Assembly (NCBI GenBank): GCA_007570785.1
Contig: ML660201.1
Location: 34,432,150 to 34,496,149 of the forward strand
Source of the DNA: Antilocapra americana
Lineage: Eukaryota; Chordata; Mammalia; Artiodactyla; Antilocapridae
Length of the DNA stretch: 64,000 nt
Direction of reading: 5' to 3'
The translations under genes and the position numbers were made by a program. The notes under the pieces were generated by a model. It worked only from the letters and a program-made list of their open reading frames with translations. It was not told the DNA's origin and did not search any database. How positions within the stretch are numbered: the stretch's first letter is position 1; each line of letters begins with the position of its first letter. Below are positions 11,666 to 23,696 of the stretch, piece by piece.

Positions 11666-12080
11666 CTCAGGACAAACATAAACACAATACAATCTTTTTC
11701 TTTCTGTTGCAACTCCTGCCTTTTTACTTTTTTGGGTGTCTCAGACTTGGAAAAGCAGAAGTTGCAGGATTCCTAACACACATTTCTTGTAGCCACTCTT
11801 TTCTCATATCCCAGAAAAGAAACAACTGTAATTGGGAAGTATTTCAATGAGTAACTCTTACAGACCAAAAGTTAAAACAAACAAACAAACAAAAAAACAG
11901 TGAACCTCCTACTATATCACAAGGAGGGTAAATAAAACTCACAATCCTCTAGAGATAAGAAATCAATTTTTTGAATATGTTAAATTCACCAGGCTATAAG
12001 TATTCAAATTTCAGGGAAAGAAAGAATCAAACTATTGATCAAACCTTTCTGAACTCATGTCAAGAAACTGCAGTGGGCTG
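11666..12080. other. Unrecognised intronic sequence
   Basis: Contains a short (AAAC)n-like patch near 11875-11895. Nothing else was recognised. Confidence 0.4.
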
Positions 12081-12093
12081 CAGAATTTCAAAA

Positions 12094-12403
12094 AGTGAGA
12101 GTTGCTCAGTTGTGTCTGACTCTTTGCAACCCCATGGACTATACAGTCCAAGGAATTCTCCAGGCCAGAATGCTGGTGTGGGTAGCCTTCCCTTCTCCAG
12201 GGGATCTTCCCAACCTAGGAATTGAACCCAGGTCTCCTGCATTGCTGCCAGATTCTTTACCAGCTGAACCACAAGGGAAGCCCAAGAATACTGGAGTGGG
12301 TAGCCTATCCCTTCTCCAGTGGATCTTCCCAACCCAGGCATCGAACCAGGTTCTCCTCCATTGCAGGCAGATTCTTTACAACTGAGCTATAAGGGAAGCC
12401 CAT
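12094..12403 (-). mobile_element. Bov-tA SINE with internal duplication of its tRNA-like half
   Basis: A complete reverse-complement Bov-tA occupies 12094-12283. A second partial copy (12284-12403) repeats the section from AGAATACTGGAGTGGGTAGC to the tRNA-derived head ending AAGGGAAGCCC. One perfect 10-bp target-site duplication (aatttcaaaa, 12084-12093 and 12404-12413) flanks the whole 310-bp unit, so it inserted as one element or was duplicated afterwards. Confidence 0.93.
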
Positions 12404-12419
12404 AATTTCAAAACCCTCT

Positions 12420-13046
12420 GTTTTCTGAGATATCCTAGTCCTTACAGGATAGCTCCTGCATATTTCTGCTTTGTTTAGTTGGAGAGCTGGCCGTTTGGGA
12501 CATTATCAACTTCTTTAAACCAGACGTTAAAAATGGCAGTCAGGTGTTGCCCTTTATGACTAAGCCGGATTTGACCTTATTAAGTCTTAAATTAGTCAAA
12601 GTAGAACACTTTTTTTTTTTAAACTTTTCCATTAATCCCTCCATTCAAAACTGTCTGTTGAAACTAAACAATGGAAAATACCAGAATGAAGCTATAGGTG
12701 ATCTGGGTTTTGTTTAGATCCTGCCTGTTTTAGCTTCTTCTACCGCCAGCATACCAGAGTCCGTTTACCCAGCTCCATGCTCCCCACACTCGCACTCCAT
12801 GGCACTTACTATTTTTTAATTACTGTATAATTTACTTATACACTATAGCTACTGTTCAAGTCAATCATTTCCTCAAGAATGGAAGCTCCAAAAAATTGGA
12901 AATTTTTGTCAGTTTTGTGCATAGAACAATGCCTGGAACAGATGCTAGTAAAGTGAGGGCAGGAAGAGGAGTCTATTAGTAGGAAAGAACAAAACCCTCA
13001 TAGGAAGAAGCAGAAAAAAGAGGCAGACTGTGTCTTGACACTGGTA
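12420..13046. other. Unrecognised intronic sequence
   Basis: No exon or repeat was recognised. There is a T-run at about 12611-12620. Confidence 0.4.
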
Positions 13047-13049
13047 AAT

Positions 13050-13336
13050 GTGCTGTCCAGTATGGTAGCCGCTAGCCACATGAGGTTATTGAGAACTGGC
13101 AAAGTGGCTAGTGTCAACTGAGACTGGATCTGGAAGACTTAGAACAGGGAAGAATATAAAAGATCTCGGTAGTTTTCCATACTGATTACATGTTGAAATG
13201 ATAATATTTTTGACACAGTGGGTTAAATTGCTAAAATTAACCTCACCAATCTTTTCTTACTTTAATTTGCTACTGGAAAATTTAAAATGACATATGTGAC
13301 TCATGTCTCCCACTATATTTCTACAGGTTAGTGCTG
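13050..13336 (-). mobile_element. Non-autonomous hAT (MER/Charlie-type) transposon
   Basis: Bounded by inverted ends: GTGCTGTCCAGTATGGTAGC on the left and a right end reading TAGTGCTGTG. Internal ATTACATGTTGAAATGATAA and a TGGGTTAAAT-type segment are typical. It is the same family as 19653-19968 in the opposite orientation. No transposase is present. Confidence 0.75.
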
Positions 13337-13374
13337 TGTTGGGGTTTCTGAATCTCATCATTTCTTTTTCTTTG

Positions 13375-13960
13375 TTTTTATGCTCTACTTATTTCTTTTA
13401 AGCTAATTTTAGACTGACAGAAATTTTGCAAAAAAAACAGCATAGAGAGTTCACATATATCTTTTCCTCACTTTCCCCTAATGTTAATATCTCATATTTT
13501 TAACTCACCTACAGAGGTTATCCTTCTGTTCTGGAGCAGAGGATCTCATACTGCATTTCGTTATTATGCCTCTTCAGTCTCCTTCAACTGATGACAGCTC
13601 CTCGGTCTTCCCAGTCTTATGACTGTGGCACTTCTGATAATTACTAGTCGATTATTTCACAGGATGTCTCATTTTGAGTTTGCCTCCTTTTTTCTCATGA
13701 CTACATTGAAGCTATGCATTTGTATCAAGAAGGGCCACAGAAGCAATTCTGTGATCTCACCACGGGGTCCATGCTATTGTATTTCTGGTGATGTTAATCT
13801 TGGTTAACGTGGTATCTACTGAGTTTCTCCACTGTAAAGTTTATTATTTTTCCCTTTGTAATTTATAAATCTCTTAGGAGAGATATTTAAAATTTTGCAT
13901 ATATTCAGTTTCTCCTCGAACCTCCCTGCCCTGTTTTTAGCATTTGTCAGTGAGGATCCC
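13375..13960. mobile_element. Old L1 (L1M-type) fragment
   Basis: Diagnostic blocks of an old mammalian L1 region appear in order: CTAATTTTAGACTGACAGAA, TTCACATATATCTTTTCC, TCTTCAGTCTCCTTCAACTG, GTTTCTCCACTGTAAAGTTT and ATTTTTCCCTTTGTAATT. I could not assign orientation or subfamily. Confidence 0.5.
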
Positions 13961-14750
13961 TGACAAATCATTTCTGAGGTTCTCCTTAGACCTGAGCGGC
14001 AGCGGCTATTTCTCCATTTCTTTTGCACTGTGATGTCGTCATACCCTGTCCACTTCATCATTGATGGTGCTTGCCTGGCACTGCTGGTATTTGAGTTTGA
14101 AGCCTCCTTGAAACAGGCTCATTATCTACGAAGCTGAGGTTCTCTTAGCCCAGTGTTCATGAACTGTCATACATAACAGAGTGTAGCTTACTTAGATTTA
14201 CAATCACTGATGTGAATAATTTAAATATTAAGTGGGTTCTACAACAGCAACTCCTGATACAAATCCCAGTGTGCTCTTATTCTTGGGAGACATTTATTTG
14301 ACTGCTCAGAAGAGCTCAAATTTATCTATATTAGTCAGAATTCAGTTTCAGTATTTTCTCTCTTCAGAGGGTAGGGGAAAGGAGGACAAAGGTAGTAAAG
14401 TCTAGTGCTTTTTCTTGGATGAGGTGCTGGGGTATAAGACTGGGACCTCCATTAATCAGTAAATTTTGTCTGACCATACACTCATGAACTATCTATTTGC
14501 AATCAAGGAAAATGCAGCATGATTAAGACACACCTCTAATGTATAAACTTGGCTACCCAAGAGGAAACAAGAGGAGACATCTTCGATGTCTTGATATTCT
14601 TCCCCCTCCATTTGCATTTGATTGACACTTTAGTCACATTAGACCCTTCATCTTTAGATCTTCATCAACCACTTTCAGCATCGTCACGAAGTCAGGCCAG
14701 CAGGGTTAGTGCTCAATATAACACATTGACTAATAAATGGACAACATATA
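13961..14750. other. Unrecognised intronic sequence
   Basis: No exon or clear repeat. Confidence 0.4.
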
Positions 14751-14754
14751 TTTG

Positions 14755-16117
14755 AAAGTGTCAGCCCACAAAAAAGGACTGGAAAAGGTCAGTTTTCATT
14801 TCAATCCCAAAGAAAGGCAATGCCAAAGAATGTTCAAACTACCATACAATTGCACTCATCTCACATGCTAGCAAAGTAACGCTCAAAATTCTCCAAGCCA
14901 GGCTTCAGCAATACGTGAACCGTGAACTTCCAGATGTTCAAGCTGGTTTTAGAAAAGCCAGAGGAACCAGAGATCAAATTGCGAACATTCACTGGATCAT
15001 CGAAAAAGCAAGAGAGTTCCAAAAAAACATCTACTTCTGCTTTATTGACTATGCCAAAGCCTTTGACTGTATGGATCACAATAAACTGTGGAAAATTCTG
15101 AAGGAAATGGGACTACCAGACCACCTGACCTGTCTCTTGAGAAACCTGTATGCAGGTCAGGAAGCAACAGTTAGACCTGGACATGGAACAACAGACTGGT
15201 TCCAAATAGGAAAAGGAATATGTCAAGGCTATATATCGTCATCTTGCTTATTTAACTTATATGCAGCGTACATCATGAGAAATGCTGGGCTGGAAGAAGC
15301 ACAAGCTGGAATCAAGATTGCTGGGAGAAATATCAATAACCTCACATATGCAGATGACACCACCCTTATGGCAGAAAGTGCAGAAGAACTAAAGAGCCTC
15401 TTGATGAAAGTGTAAGAGGAGAGTGAAGAAGTTGGCTTAAAGCTCAACATTCAGAAAACTAAGATCATGGCATCTGGTCCCATCACTTCATGGCAAATAG
15501 ATGGGGAAACAGTGGCTGACTTTATTTTTCTGGGCCCCAAAATCACTGCAGATGGTGACTGCAGTCATGAAATTAAAAGATGCCTACTCCTTGGAAGGAA
15601 AGTTATGGCCAAGCTGGATAGCATATTGAAAAGCAGAGACATTGCTTTGCCAACAAAGGTCTGTCTAGTCAAGGCTATGGTTTTTCCAGTAGTCATGTAT
15701 GGATGTGAGAGTTGGATGGTGAAGAAAGCTGAGTGCCGAAGAATTGATGCTTTTGAACTGTGGTGTTGGAGAAGACTCTTGAGAGTCCCTTGGACTGCAA
15801 GGAGATCCAACCAGTCCATCCTAAAGGAGATCAGTCCTGGGTGTTCATTGGAGGGACTGATGTTGAAGCTGAAACTCCAATATTTTGGCCACCTCATGCG
15901 AAGAGCTGACTCATTTGAAAAGACCCTGATGTTGGGAAAGATGGAAGGTAGGAGGAGAAGGGGACGACAGAGGATGAGATGGTTAGATGGCATCACCGAC
16001 TCAATGCACATGAGTTTGGGTAACTCTGCGAGTTGGTGATGGACAGGGAGGCCTGGCGAGCTGCAGTCCATGGGGTCACAAAGAGTCGGACATGGCTGAG
16101 TGACTGAACTGAACTGA
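14755..16117 (+). mobile_element. BovB (RTE) LINE, 5'-truncated, longest copy here
   Basis: It contains the reverse-transcriptase region of the BovB ORF and the whole 3' end. A 166-codon stretch (14915-15415) carries motif A (FIDYAKAFDCMDH) and an intact catalytic YADD (YADDTTLMAES). It stops at a TAA (15413-15415) where the copy at 21585 reads CAA. The same frame then runs open to 16039 through the [19 protein letters not shown] region. The end of the frame is altered by an apparent 1-base deletion near 16020. The element closes with GTGACTGAACTGAACTGA. No endonuclease domain is present, so it cannot move by itself. Confidence 0.95.
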
Positions 16118-16550
16118 TATACATATATATGATTTGTTTCTTTATACATTCATTCGTTGATGTTGCCATGTCTTGGCTACTATGAGTAATGGGGCAAAGA
16201 ACACGAAGGGCAGATATCTCTTGGAGACAGTATAACTCCTACCTTGAAGAGCATTTCATAGGACTAATGTTTCTCAAAAATCCCTTTGGGAATCACTGGC
16301 CAAACTTATACACCTACTGAGACAAATAAGTTTTTCTCAAAATATTTCAGAAAAAACATTTGGGACATTCTGTAGCATTCCACTGGCAAATACTTGCTTT
16401 GGTGGCACACTGTTGAGTGGCAGGAACTGAAAACTTGGAGAGAAGCAGGTGCCCTCCATCAGTCACCTCAAGCCTATCCCACTGCCTCCTCCGGGTACCG
16501 GACCCATGTCCAGCCATCGGTTCCTCCACTGATTTGCTCTACAAGGGTCA
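16118..16550. other. Mostly unrecognised intronic sequence
   Basis: A short MER5-like patch (TGTTTCTCAAAAATCCC...GGGAATCACTGG, about 16268-16302) is possible. Nothing else was recognised. Confidence 0.35.
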
Positions 16551-16554
16551 ATCA

Positions 16555-16650
16555 GGAAGAAGAAAAAACACAAGAGGGAAGGAGGAAGGCAAGAAAGGAG
16601 AGAAGGAAGGAAGGGAGGGAGGGAGAGAAGAAGGAAGGAAGGAAGTCTGA
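16555..16650. repeat. Purine-rich (GGAA/GGGA)n simple repeat
   Basis: About 95 bp are almost entirely A and G on the plus strand, with GGAAGGAAGG and GGGAGGGAGG tracts. The overlapping short ORFs are low-complexity artefacts. Confidence 0.9.
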
Positions 16651-18740
16651 GGGAACAATGTGCACACGAATAACCTCTGTGCCAGGTTAATACCCAGAAA
16701 GAATGACAAGTGAAACCCAGAACAACGGATGGGGGTGCATTTATTGACAGGTAGAGGTTTTGACTCGGGGATGAAATCTTCAGGGAAGTGAAAATATAAA
16801 AATCAATAGAAAGGTCTACAAAGAAGGTCCCTCACAAGATATTACTATCATTGATTGAACTCCTCTAGCTGCTGGAATGCTGTTCACTGAAAGGTACAGC
16901 CAATTGGAATGCAGTAACTTGCATAAGATGCAAGCTATTAAGAACTGATAAAACCATGCTTTTGTATGCTGAGGGGGAGATTACAATGCCTGTTCAGTAT
17001 CTAAAACATGTTATAATATAAGCTATTGCAAAAATGGCCTTCACTCTGTGGATTAACTTTTTTCTACGGACACAAACTATTTAACATTGACAACTTTCAG
17101 GCTACAAATAGCAGACATACAAATAACCTGTGCATTCAGATGACTGGTTCTGCTCTATACCTAACCTCAGCCTTGCTGTGAGAAGCTCTCAGTCATCCCT
17201 CTCCACACGGTGTCAGCACCTTCATGGTGAGAGGAGGATCTTGTCTGAGGCAAGATTCCCCATAACATCGATTCCCCTTCAATGTTGTTGTGTAGATGTG
17301 TGGAAAGCGGGGGAAAGATGAAGTACTTGGGGGCAAGATGGAGCTGCATTTGCAACCTCATTCCAACTTACTAATTCTGTGTCCCTGGGAAAGGTATGAG
17401 GTTGAACCATATGAAGTTGCCATATGCCAAGCAAAATACTGGTGATTTCATAGAGTTCAATGTAACATCTAAGACTCTGAGCCTTGGTATCCTCATTTAT
17501 AAATGGGGCGAACAGTGCTTTTAGGTGCGACAACTGCATGTGTGTCAAGCACGTGTTACAGTCCTAGAAGAGTGTTGGAGCCCAGCAAACGAGCTGTTAC
17601 CACTGAGTACAAAGCGAAGCCCACATTCTCTTCCAACTTCTTCCCCAGTTTAGTTACTATCTTTCACTCACATTCCATCTCTTTAAATGATGCCCCCTTT
17701 TCACCTTTCACCTCTTTCTCAGCCATCTCAACCGCAGAAATCTCTCTGTGCTGTCCATTCTTCTTCTGTCCTTTCCCCCACAACCTTTGCTCTACCTACA
17801 CCACGAGAGCAGCTCACCATGGCTGAGTGGAAGAGTCAGGAGGGGATGCACCCCTGTCAGTGAACAGATAGCATGCAGAAATACTATTTGATGATTCCAG
17901 AACCTTTGCAGTGAAGTCTATGGTCCCTGAACATTGCCAATGCAATTTTAAGGATGTCCACGGAAGTGTCTCCTATTCATTTTTCGTTGCTAATTAAAAA
18001 CTGGTTCTCTTCATGCATGGATCTTCAAGACACTTTTTAAAGATGTTCTTTAGTTCTAATATCAATCTCTTTTAATTATTTTGCATCTGCTGTGGCCATT
18101 GTAAACGCATATAATGTTAGCTATGCATGTGGCTTTAGCGAACTAGAATTGGAACCCAACACTCTCCATACTGCAAGAGGATGCTTATTGGAGAGAAACT
18201 CTGGGAAAACAAATCGTTTGTAAATTTGGAGATGCACAGGTTACTAAAATCCTGTAGAACAAAGAAAGAAGGCACAGGGGAGTGGATTACAGAAACTGCA
18301 ATATCCCACTTATTTTGTGAATTGTGAATTCTAAGCTAAACCTCTTTCCAGAACATTATTTTGGATGCTTTAGAAAGTTTCCAGAATGTTGCTAAGAAGA
18401 TCTCCATAAAGCCAAACAGTTTATCTCTGCTCTTCACTAACAAGGGCTTCTCCTTTTAGACTCCTTCCTACAGCTCAAATACCCAGACCTATAGCTGGTA
18501 GATTCATATGAGATTTTAAATGTTATCCACATATTACTTTATAAAATGCTTTAATTTTAAAAGTGAACTAAATTTACTCATGAAAAGGTCTCCCTGTCAT
18601 ATGTGTACTGTATACTTGATAGAACTTTGGGATCTGCATGTTATACAATATTACTTTCAATAAAACCCCACTGTATTCACAAATTAATATGATATATGTG
18701 TAGGACATGGTAATCATTTATAACCTACAATATTGCTGGG
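16651..18740. other. Unrecognised intronic sequence
   Basis: No exon was recognised. A possible, very degraded MIR lies at about 17360-17520 (ACTAATTCTGTGTCCCTGGG; later GCCTTGGTATCCTCATTTAT). A CT-rich patch lies at about 17690-17790. Confidence 0.4.
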
Positions 18741-18752
18741 GATAATGGGACT

Positions 18753-18949
18753 TGTTTAGTTGCTAAGTTGTGTCCGATTCTTTTGTGACCCTATGGGCGG
18801 TAGCCCGCTAGGCTCCTCTGTTTATGGGATTTCCCAGGCAAGAATACTGAAATGGGTTGCCATTTCCTTCTCCAGGGGATCTTCCCAATCCAAGGGTCGA
18901 ATCTGTGTCTCCTGCTTGGTTGGGGAGTGCTTTACCACTGAGAAAGCTC
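18753..18949 (-). mobile_element. Bov-tA SINE with perfect target-site duplication
   Basis: A reverse-complement Bov-tA, fairly diverged, flanked by a perfect 11-bp repeat (ataatgggact) at 18742-18752 and 18950-18960. It landed next to an older SINE fragment. Confidence 0.93.
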
Positions 18950-18960
18950 ATAATGGGACT

Positions 18961-19019
18961 GCTGCTAAGTTGCTTCAGTCATGTCTGATTCTGTGCGGCC
19001 CCACAGACGGCAGCTACTG
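18961..19019 (-). mobile_element. Bov-A2 3'-end fragment
   Basis: GCTGCTAAGTTGCTTCAGTC starts the inverted 3' end of Bov-A2. Only about 59 bp are present, so it is strongly 5'-truncated. Confidence 0.75.
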
Positions 19020-19254
19020 AAAGCAATACTTTCCTATTATAAACTTATCAAAATACCATCAATATCTGAACAATCCACCACTGTTTTCAAACTCATCACC
19101 TAATTTCAGCCACTGACACCCCTTTGAGATTATTTATATAATTACAATATTAGTCACTTCTGTGTTTATTATTTTGTTAGTTTTAAGGTAAATTGTCACT
19201 TTTTCGGATCTTTCATTCAGTGGAAATGACTGCTTTGAATTTTATGTCACAAAA

Positions 19255-19388
19255 TGTGTGTGTGCTAAGTCGCTTCATTTGTGTCTGACTCTTTGCAACC
19301 CTATTGTAGCCCGCCAGGTTCCTCCGGCCACGGGATTCTCCAGGCAAGAATAATGAGTGGGTAGCCATGCTCTCCTCTAGGGGATGCC
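19255..19388 (-). mobile_element. Bov-tA SINE, lacking most of the tRNA-like head
   Basis: TGCTAAGTCGCTTCATTTGT opens an inverted BovA body that stops after CTCTCCTCTAGGGGAT. Confidence 0.85.
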
Positions 19389-19389
19389 A

Positions 19390-19650
19390 CAGAATAATAT
19401 ATTTTAAATACTCTAGAATAAGATCTAAGCCAGTAACAGAACTAGATGATCAACTCTACCCACTTAAAATCATGGCCTGCTACAAAACAATGTGCAGAAA
19501 GTAACTTCAACACATAAAAACTAAAAACTATTGGTACAAAAATACTATTAATAGTACAAAAATAATTTACATTGAAATTCTGAAAAAACATTGCTTCTAT
19601 AAGATGAGCCATGATATTTTGTCAACATTTGAACTATGAAGTGGCTTAGA
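19390..19650. other. Unrecognised intronic sequence
   Basis: AT-rich. Nothing was recognised. Confidence 0.4.
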
Positions 19651-19652
19651 TT

Positions 19653-19968
19653 AGTGCTATCCAACAGAAATATAATGCAAACAACAATGGGAGCCACAGG
19701 TTTGATTGTAAATTCTCTAATAGCCTCCTTATAAAAGTAAAGAGAGACAAGTAAAGCTAATTAAAATAATCTGTTTAAGCCAATATACCCCAAATATTAC
19801 TATGCCAGTGTTTAATCAATATAAAATATTACTAATGAAATTTTAACCATTTTTTCATACTAAGCCTTTGAAATCTAGTATGCGTTCCATACTTTACACC
19901 ATATCTCCATTCAGACTAGCCACATTTCAAGGGTTTGTGGCCACAAGCAGTAGTGTATAACAGCACAA
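19653..19968 (+). mobile_element. Non-autonomous hAT (MER/Charlie-type) transposon
   Basis: AGTGCTATCCAACAGAAATA at the left end, TTTTTTCATACTAAGCCTTT internally, and AGACTAGCCACATTTCAAGG near the right end. It is related to 13050-13336 in the other orientation. Confidence 0.75.
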
Positions 19969-20244
19969 GTCTAAAATGTTATTAATAAAAAGTTTCAGGT
20001 ATTCAAATCAATGAGATGATGCTTATCTTTCCTGTTTATCACATAGCGTCTTTTGAACATCTATGATTTTCTAAGGCTATGTTAAACTCCTATAGTATTT
20101 TTTGAACAAAGGAATAGAGATGACAACATTGACAATCAATTCTGATTTAACACTGAATTTTCTACAACTAAGAATCCTGTCATCATACTCTGTTTTATCC
20201 AAAATAAGATGTACTGTAATAAACACTGAGATTCCAGAAGCTGA

Positions 20245-20355
20245 CAAGGACAGCAAAGGCTCACATTTATTAAGCAACTTATACGTGCCACACATTGTTT
20301 ATATGTGAGAACTCTTGATTTATTTCTCACAATAACCCTACAAGGTAGGTAATAT
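20245..20355 (-). mobile_element. MIR-type fragment
   Basis: TTTATTAAGCAACTTATACG and TCTCACAATAACCCTACAAG fit an inverted MIR. The internal part is missing. Confidence 0.6.
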
Positions 20356-20439
20356 GATATTTGGAATCATAGACTCCTAATATAGGTGTCACCAATGTGA
20401 ATAGCAATTCTCATCTTTCATGCAGTAAAAATAATAGTA

Positions 20440-20640
20440 ATTGATTATTGATTTAGAGCTTGCTATGGCTCAGGCACTATATCAAGCAATTAACTGTCAT
20501 TATGTCATTAAAATTCAGAAAACCTTTACAAAATAGGTGTTATTATTTCCATTTTATAAGTTAGGAAATAGATTCAGAGCCTCAAAGACTGTAGCCAAGA
20601 AGTGGCACTAAATCTTTGTCTATATACTATAATGTACAGT
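20440..20640 (-). mobile_element. MIR-type fragment
   Basis: TGGCTCAGGCACTATATCAA, then AATAGGTGTTATTATTTCCA and GTAGCCAAGAAGTGGCAC match inverted MIR order. Confidence 0.65.
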
Positions 20641-20914
20641 CTGTTTACAATGAACTCATTTGATAAAAGAAGGTGCCTACTCTGGGGGTTCCCTTATACA
20701 CTTGGGAAGACAAGGCCTGCTTGCTGGAAATAATAGGAAATAATTTTGAGTGCAGTTCAAATTGTGTGGTCCTGATAATAATTGCAAACAGATATAAAGG
20801 GTTGGAAGATTCTGGAGCACAGCTTAGAGGAGAAAAGATACTTCTGGGTTTTTAAACGCCAACACTGCCCAAGTGGCACTTACATTAAGAATCCATAGGT
20901 ATAATAATCATTAT

Positions 20915-21110
20915 AGTCCACAACTACATTCTTAATAAGCACTGAAATTTGTTAGGTACTTGTCTTTCACAAAGCATTTCAACATACTATGGCTTATATG
21001 ATCCATATAATCCCTTTGTAAGATGGGCAGGGAAGGTATACATTCATTTTACTGCTGAAGGAAAAAGAGACTAATTCACCCAGAACTGCATAGTAGCTTA
21101 GGATGATGCA
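20915..21110 (-). mobile_element. MIR-type fragment
   Basis: AGGTACTTGTCTTTCACAAA, then TCATTTTACTGCTGAAGG and CACCCAGAACTGCATAGTAG match inverted MIR order. Diverged. Confidence 0.5.
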
Positions 21111-21570
21111 ACAGTATGTATTTCAATTACAAAAGTGAATTTGATTACATGAAAACATTAAGTGAATAATAGTCCCAGGGGGGATGTACATTTGGGAAAA
21201 CCCATGATCAAAATATAAGAAACTTTCATTTTATACAATGCCATAAATTTCCTAATATAAATCATTATTTACAGTTTCTATTACTTGATGCAGATTCCAA
21301 CAGACAACTTGTACTGAATTTTTTGCTTGCTTATAAGAAACATGTAATACTAAATGTCAGATGAATAATATTTTAATACTCATAGCATTCCATTTGGACT
21401 TGATACAACAATTTTTTTATATTACTATCTTCTTTACTGGGCTGTGAACTCATTGAGGAGAATGACTTTATTTGACTTATTTTGTGGTTCTCAGTGTGTT
21501 GAGTTATTAATTTCAACTAGGTTAGTTTATCGGAAAAGCAATCCACCTGAATTACATCAAGAAAACAGCA
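21111..21570. other. Unrecognised intronic sequence
   Basis: AT-rich. Nothing was recognised apart from a GTGAACTCATTGAGGAGAAT patch like an L2 3' end (about 21440). Confidence 0.35.
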
Positions 21571-21584
21571 TATTTTGAAGAAGT

Positions 21585-22526
21585 TACATACAGATTGGTT
21601 CCAAATCGGGAAAGGAGTACATCAAGGCTGTATATTGTCACTCTGCTTATTTAACTTATATACAGAGTACATCATGAGAAATGCTAGACTGGATGAAGCA
21701 CAAGCTGGAACCAAGACTGCCAGGAGAAATATCAATAACCTCAGATATGCAAATGACACCACCCTTATGGCAGAAAGTTCAGAAGAACTAAAGAGCCTCT
21801 TGATGAAAGTGCAAGAGGAGAGTGAAAAAGTTGGCTTAAAGCTCAACATTCAGAAAATTAAGATCATGGCATCCAGTCCCATCACTTCAAGGCAAATAGA
21901 TGGGGAAACTGTTTAGTGGCTGACTTTACCTTGGGGGGCTCCAAAATCACTGCAGATGGTGACTGCAGCCATGAAATTAAAAGATGCTTACTTCTTGGAA
22001 GGAAAGTTATGATCAACTTAGACAGCATATTAAAAAGCAGAGACATTACTTTGTCAACAAATATCCGTAAAGTCAAGGTGATAGTTTTTCCAGTAGTCAT
22101 GTATGGATGTGAGAGTTGGACTTTAAAGAAAGCTGACTGCCGAAGAACTGATGCTTTTGAACTGTGGTGTTGGAGAAGACTCTTGAGAGTCCTTTGGACT
22201 GCAAGGAGATCCAACCAGTCCATCCTAAAGGAAATCAGTCCTGAATGTTTATTGGAAGGACTGATGCTGAAGCTGAAACTCCAATACTTTGGCCACCTGA
22301 TGTGAAGAACTGACTCATTCGAAAAGACTCTGATGCTGGGAAAGATTGAGAGCAGGAGAAGGGGATGACAGAGGATGAGATGGCTGGATGGCATCACTGA
22401 CTCAAGGGACATGAGTTTGAGTAAACTTCGGGAGTTGGTGATGGACAGGGAGGCCTGGTGTGCTGCAGTCCATGGGGTCACAAAGAGTCAGACACGACTG
22501 AGTGACTGAACTGAACTGAACTGAAC
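21585..22526 (+). mobile_element. BovB LINE, truncated within the reverse transcriptase
   Basis: It starts just upstream of DWFQIGKGVHQG and ends in the (CTGAA)n tail. The catalytic motif reads YAND in place of YADD. A stop and frameshift near 21910 separate the first frame (to 21916) from the second (21916-22305, [20 protein letters not shown]). A TGA ends that frame at the LMRR position. Confidence 0.95.
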
Positions 22527-22529
22527 ATA

Positions 22530-22865
22530 GGGCCAGAACTAGAAAGTCAGGAAGACAGAGGCAGGTCTAGGGAGCAACAGCTCAACTCACATCTCCCTCT
22601 AGGGTGAGGGACCCTGATGATGCCTCAAGATGTATTTAACTCTTTTGATAGGATACTTTCCTTCCTCCAACTGACTTCCTTTTTTGATTCACTTTCTGCT
22701 TCCTTAGAGTTTTGGCTCAGGGAGAGCTCTCTATGGCCTCTCTGGCTTTGACTCTCTGTACTCCCTTCCTCTCTCCAGTTTGTCACTGCCAATACCGCAA
22801 ATAGGGAATCTGATTGGTCTACCATAATAGCTTTCTATAACAAGCTATTCATTTGTTTTAAAACA
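22530..22865. other. Unrecognised intronic sequence
   Basis: No exon or repeat was recognised. Confidence 0.4.
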
Positions 22866-22869
22866 ACAA

Positions 22870-23696
22870 CTATTGCATCTAATAGGTTGTTAACTCTACA
22901 TGTCCAAAATGGAACAACTGATATGTGTCCCACCAATGTCCCAGTACCATCCTCCCCATTTTTGGACCCCAACCCTTGATTCCTTCTTTGCCTTGCTTTC
23001 TCCCCACATATTATTTCTCAAAGCTAGTTCTATGTACCATCTCTTAAAATATATCCCAAATCTTTCCAGTATTCTCCCTGTTAATCACTAAAACCCTACT
23101 GAAGCCACTATCATCTCTTGTGTATGTTAAATGAAAAATATATTTTGCACACAGCAGCTAAAATAATTCTTAAAAAATAAATCACATCATGTCACTCCTT
23201 TAGTCTTAAGTAAAGGATTCCCACTACATCCAGAATGAAATTCAAGTGTCTCACGTGGCCCGTGAGGACCTATTTCTTACTGATCCCTGCATGACTCACT
23301 GTACCCCACCCTCCTCCTTATTTACTGTGTTCTCCCTACACTATTCTTCTACCTGTTCCTCTACTGCACCACGTTCCCTCCTGTCTTTGTACTTGCTGTT
23401 CCATCTTCACCTAGATCTTCCCGGGGTGTCACTCACATCTTAGCTTAAATGCCCTTCACAAGAGAGACCTTGCCAACTCCATTCCCAGTTATTATCCACT
23501 GTATCACTCTGTTTAATTTTTGTCACTGTGCTTGTCCTACACGCTCTTGGTCTTGTGCTTGTTTGCATGTTTCTTTTCTCTAGTCCTTGTCCTCACTACA
23601 ATTTTAAGCTCCAGGAGAAGAAAGACCCAAGGTAACTTGCTCTCCAGCACCAAGAATAGTTCCTGGCACAGTGTAGGCATTCAAAAATGTGCTACA
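22870..23696 (+). mobile_element. L2 LINE, ORF2 end and 3' region (split by L1)
   Basis: Landmarks in order: TGTCCAAAATGGAACAACTG, CCAACCCTTGATTCCTTC, TCACATCATGTCACTCCTTT, ATCCAGAATGAAATTC, TGTACTTGCTGTTCC, TAAGCTCCAGGAGAAGAAAG and TCCTGGCACAGTGTAGGCAT. It is diverged with no intact frame. Its last bases (AAATGAATG, 24277-24285) lie beyond the nested L1. Confidence 0.8.

Noticed and set aside
16394..16690. Lys/Glu/Arg-rich ORFs
   Set aside because: Translations of the purine-rich simple repeat.
21882..22481. 199-codon minus-strand ORF
   Set aside because: It is the antisense shadow of BovB. The same protein-like string recurs over the BovB copies at 15565-16149, 2480-2899, 30162-30488 and 47490-47711.
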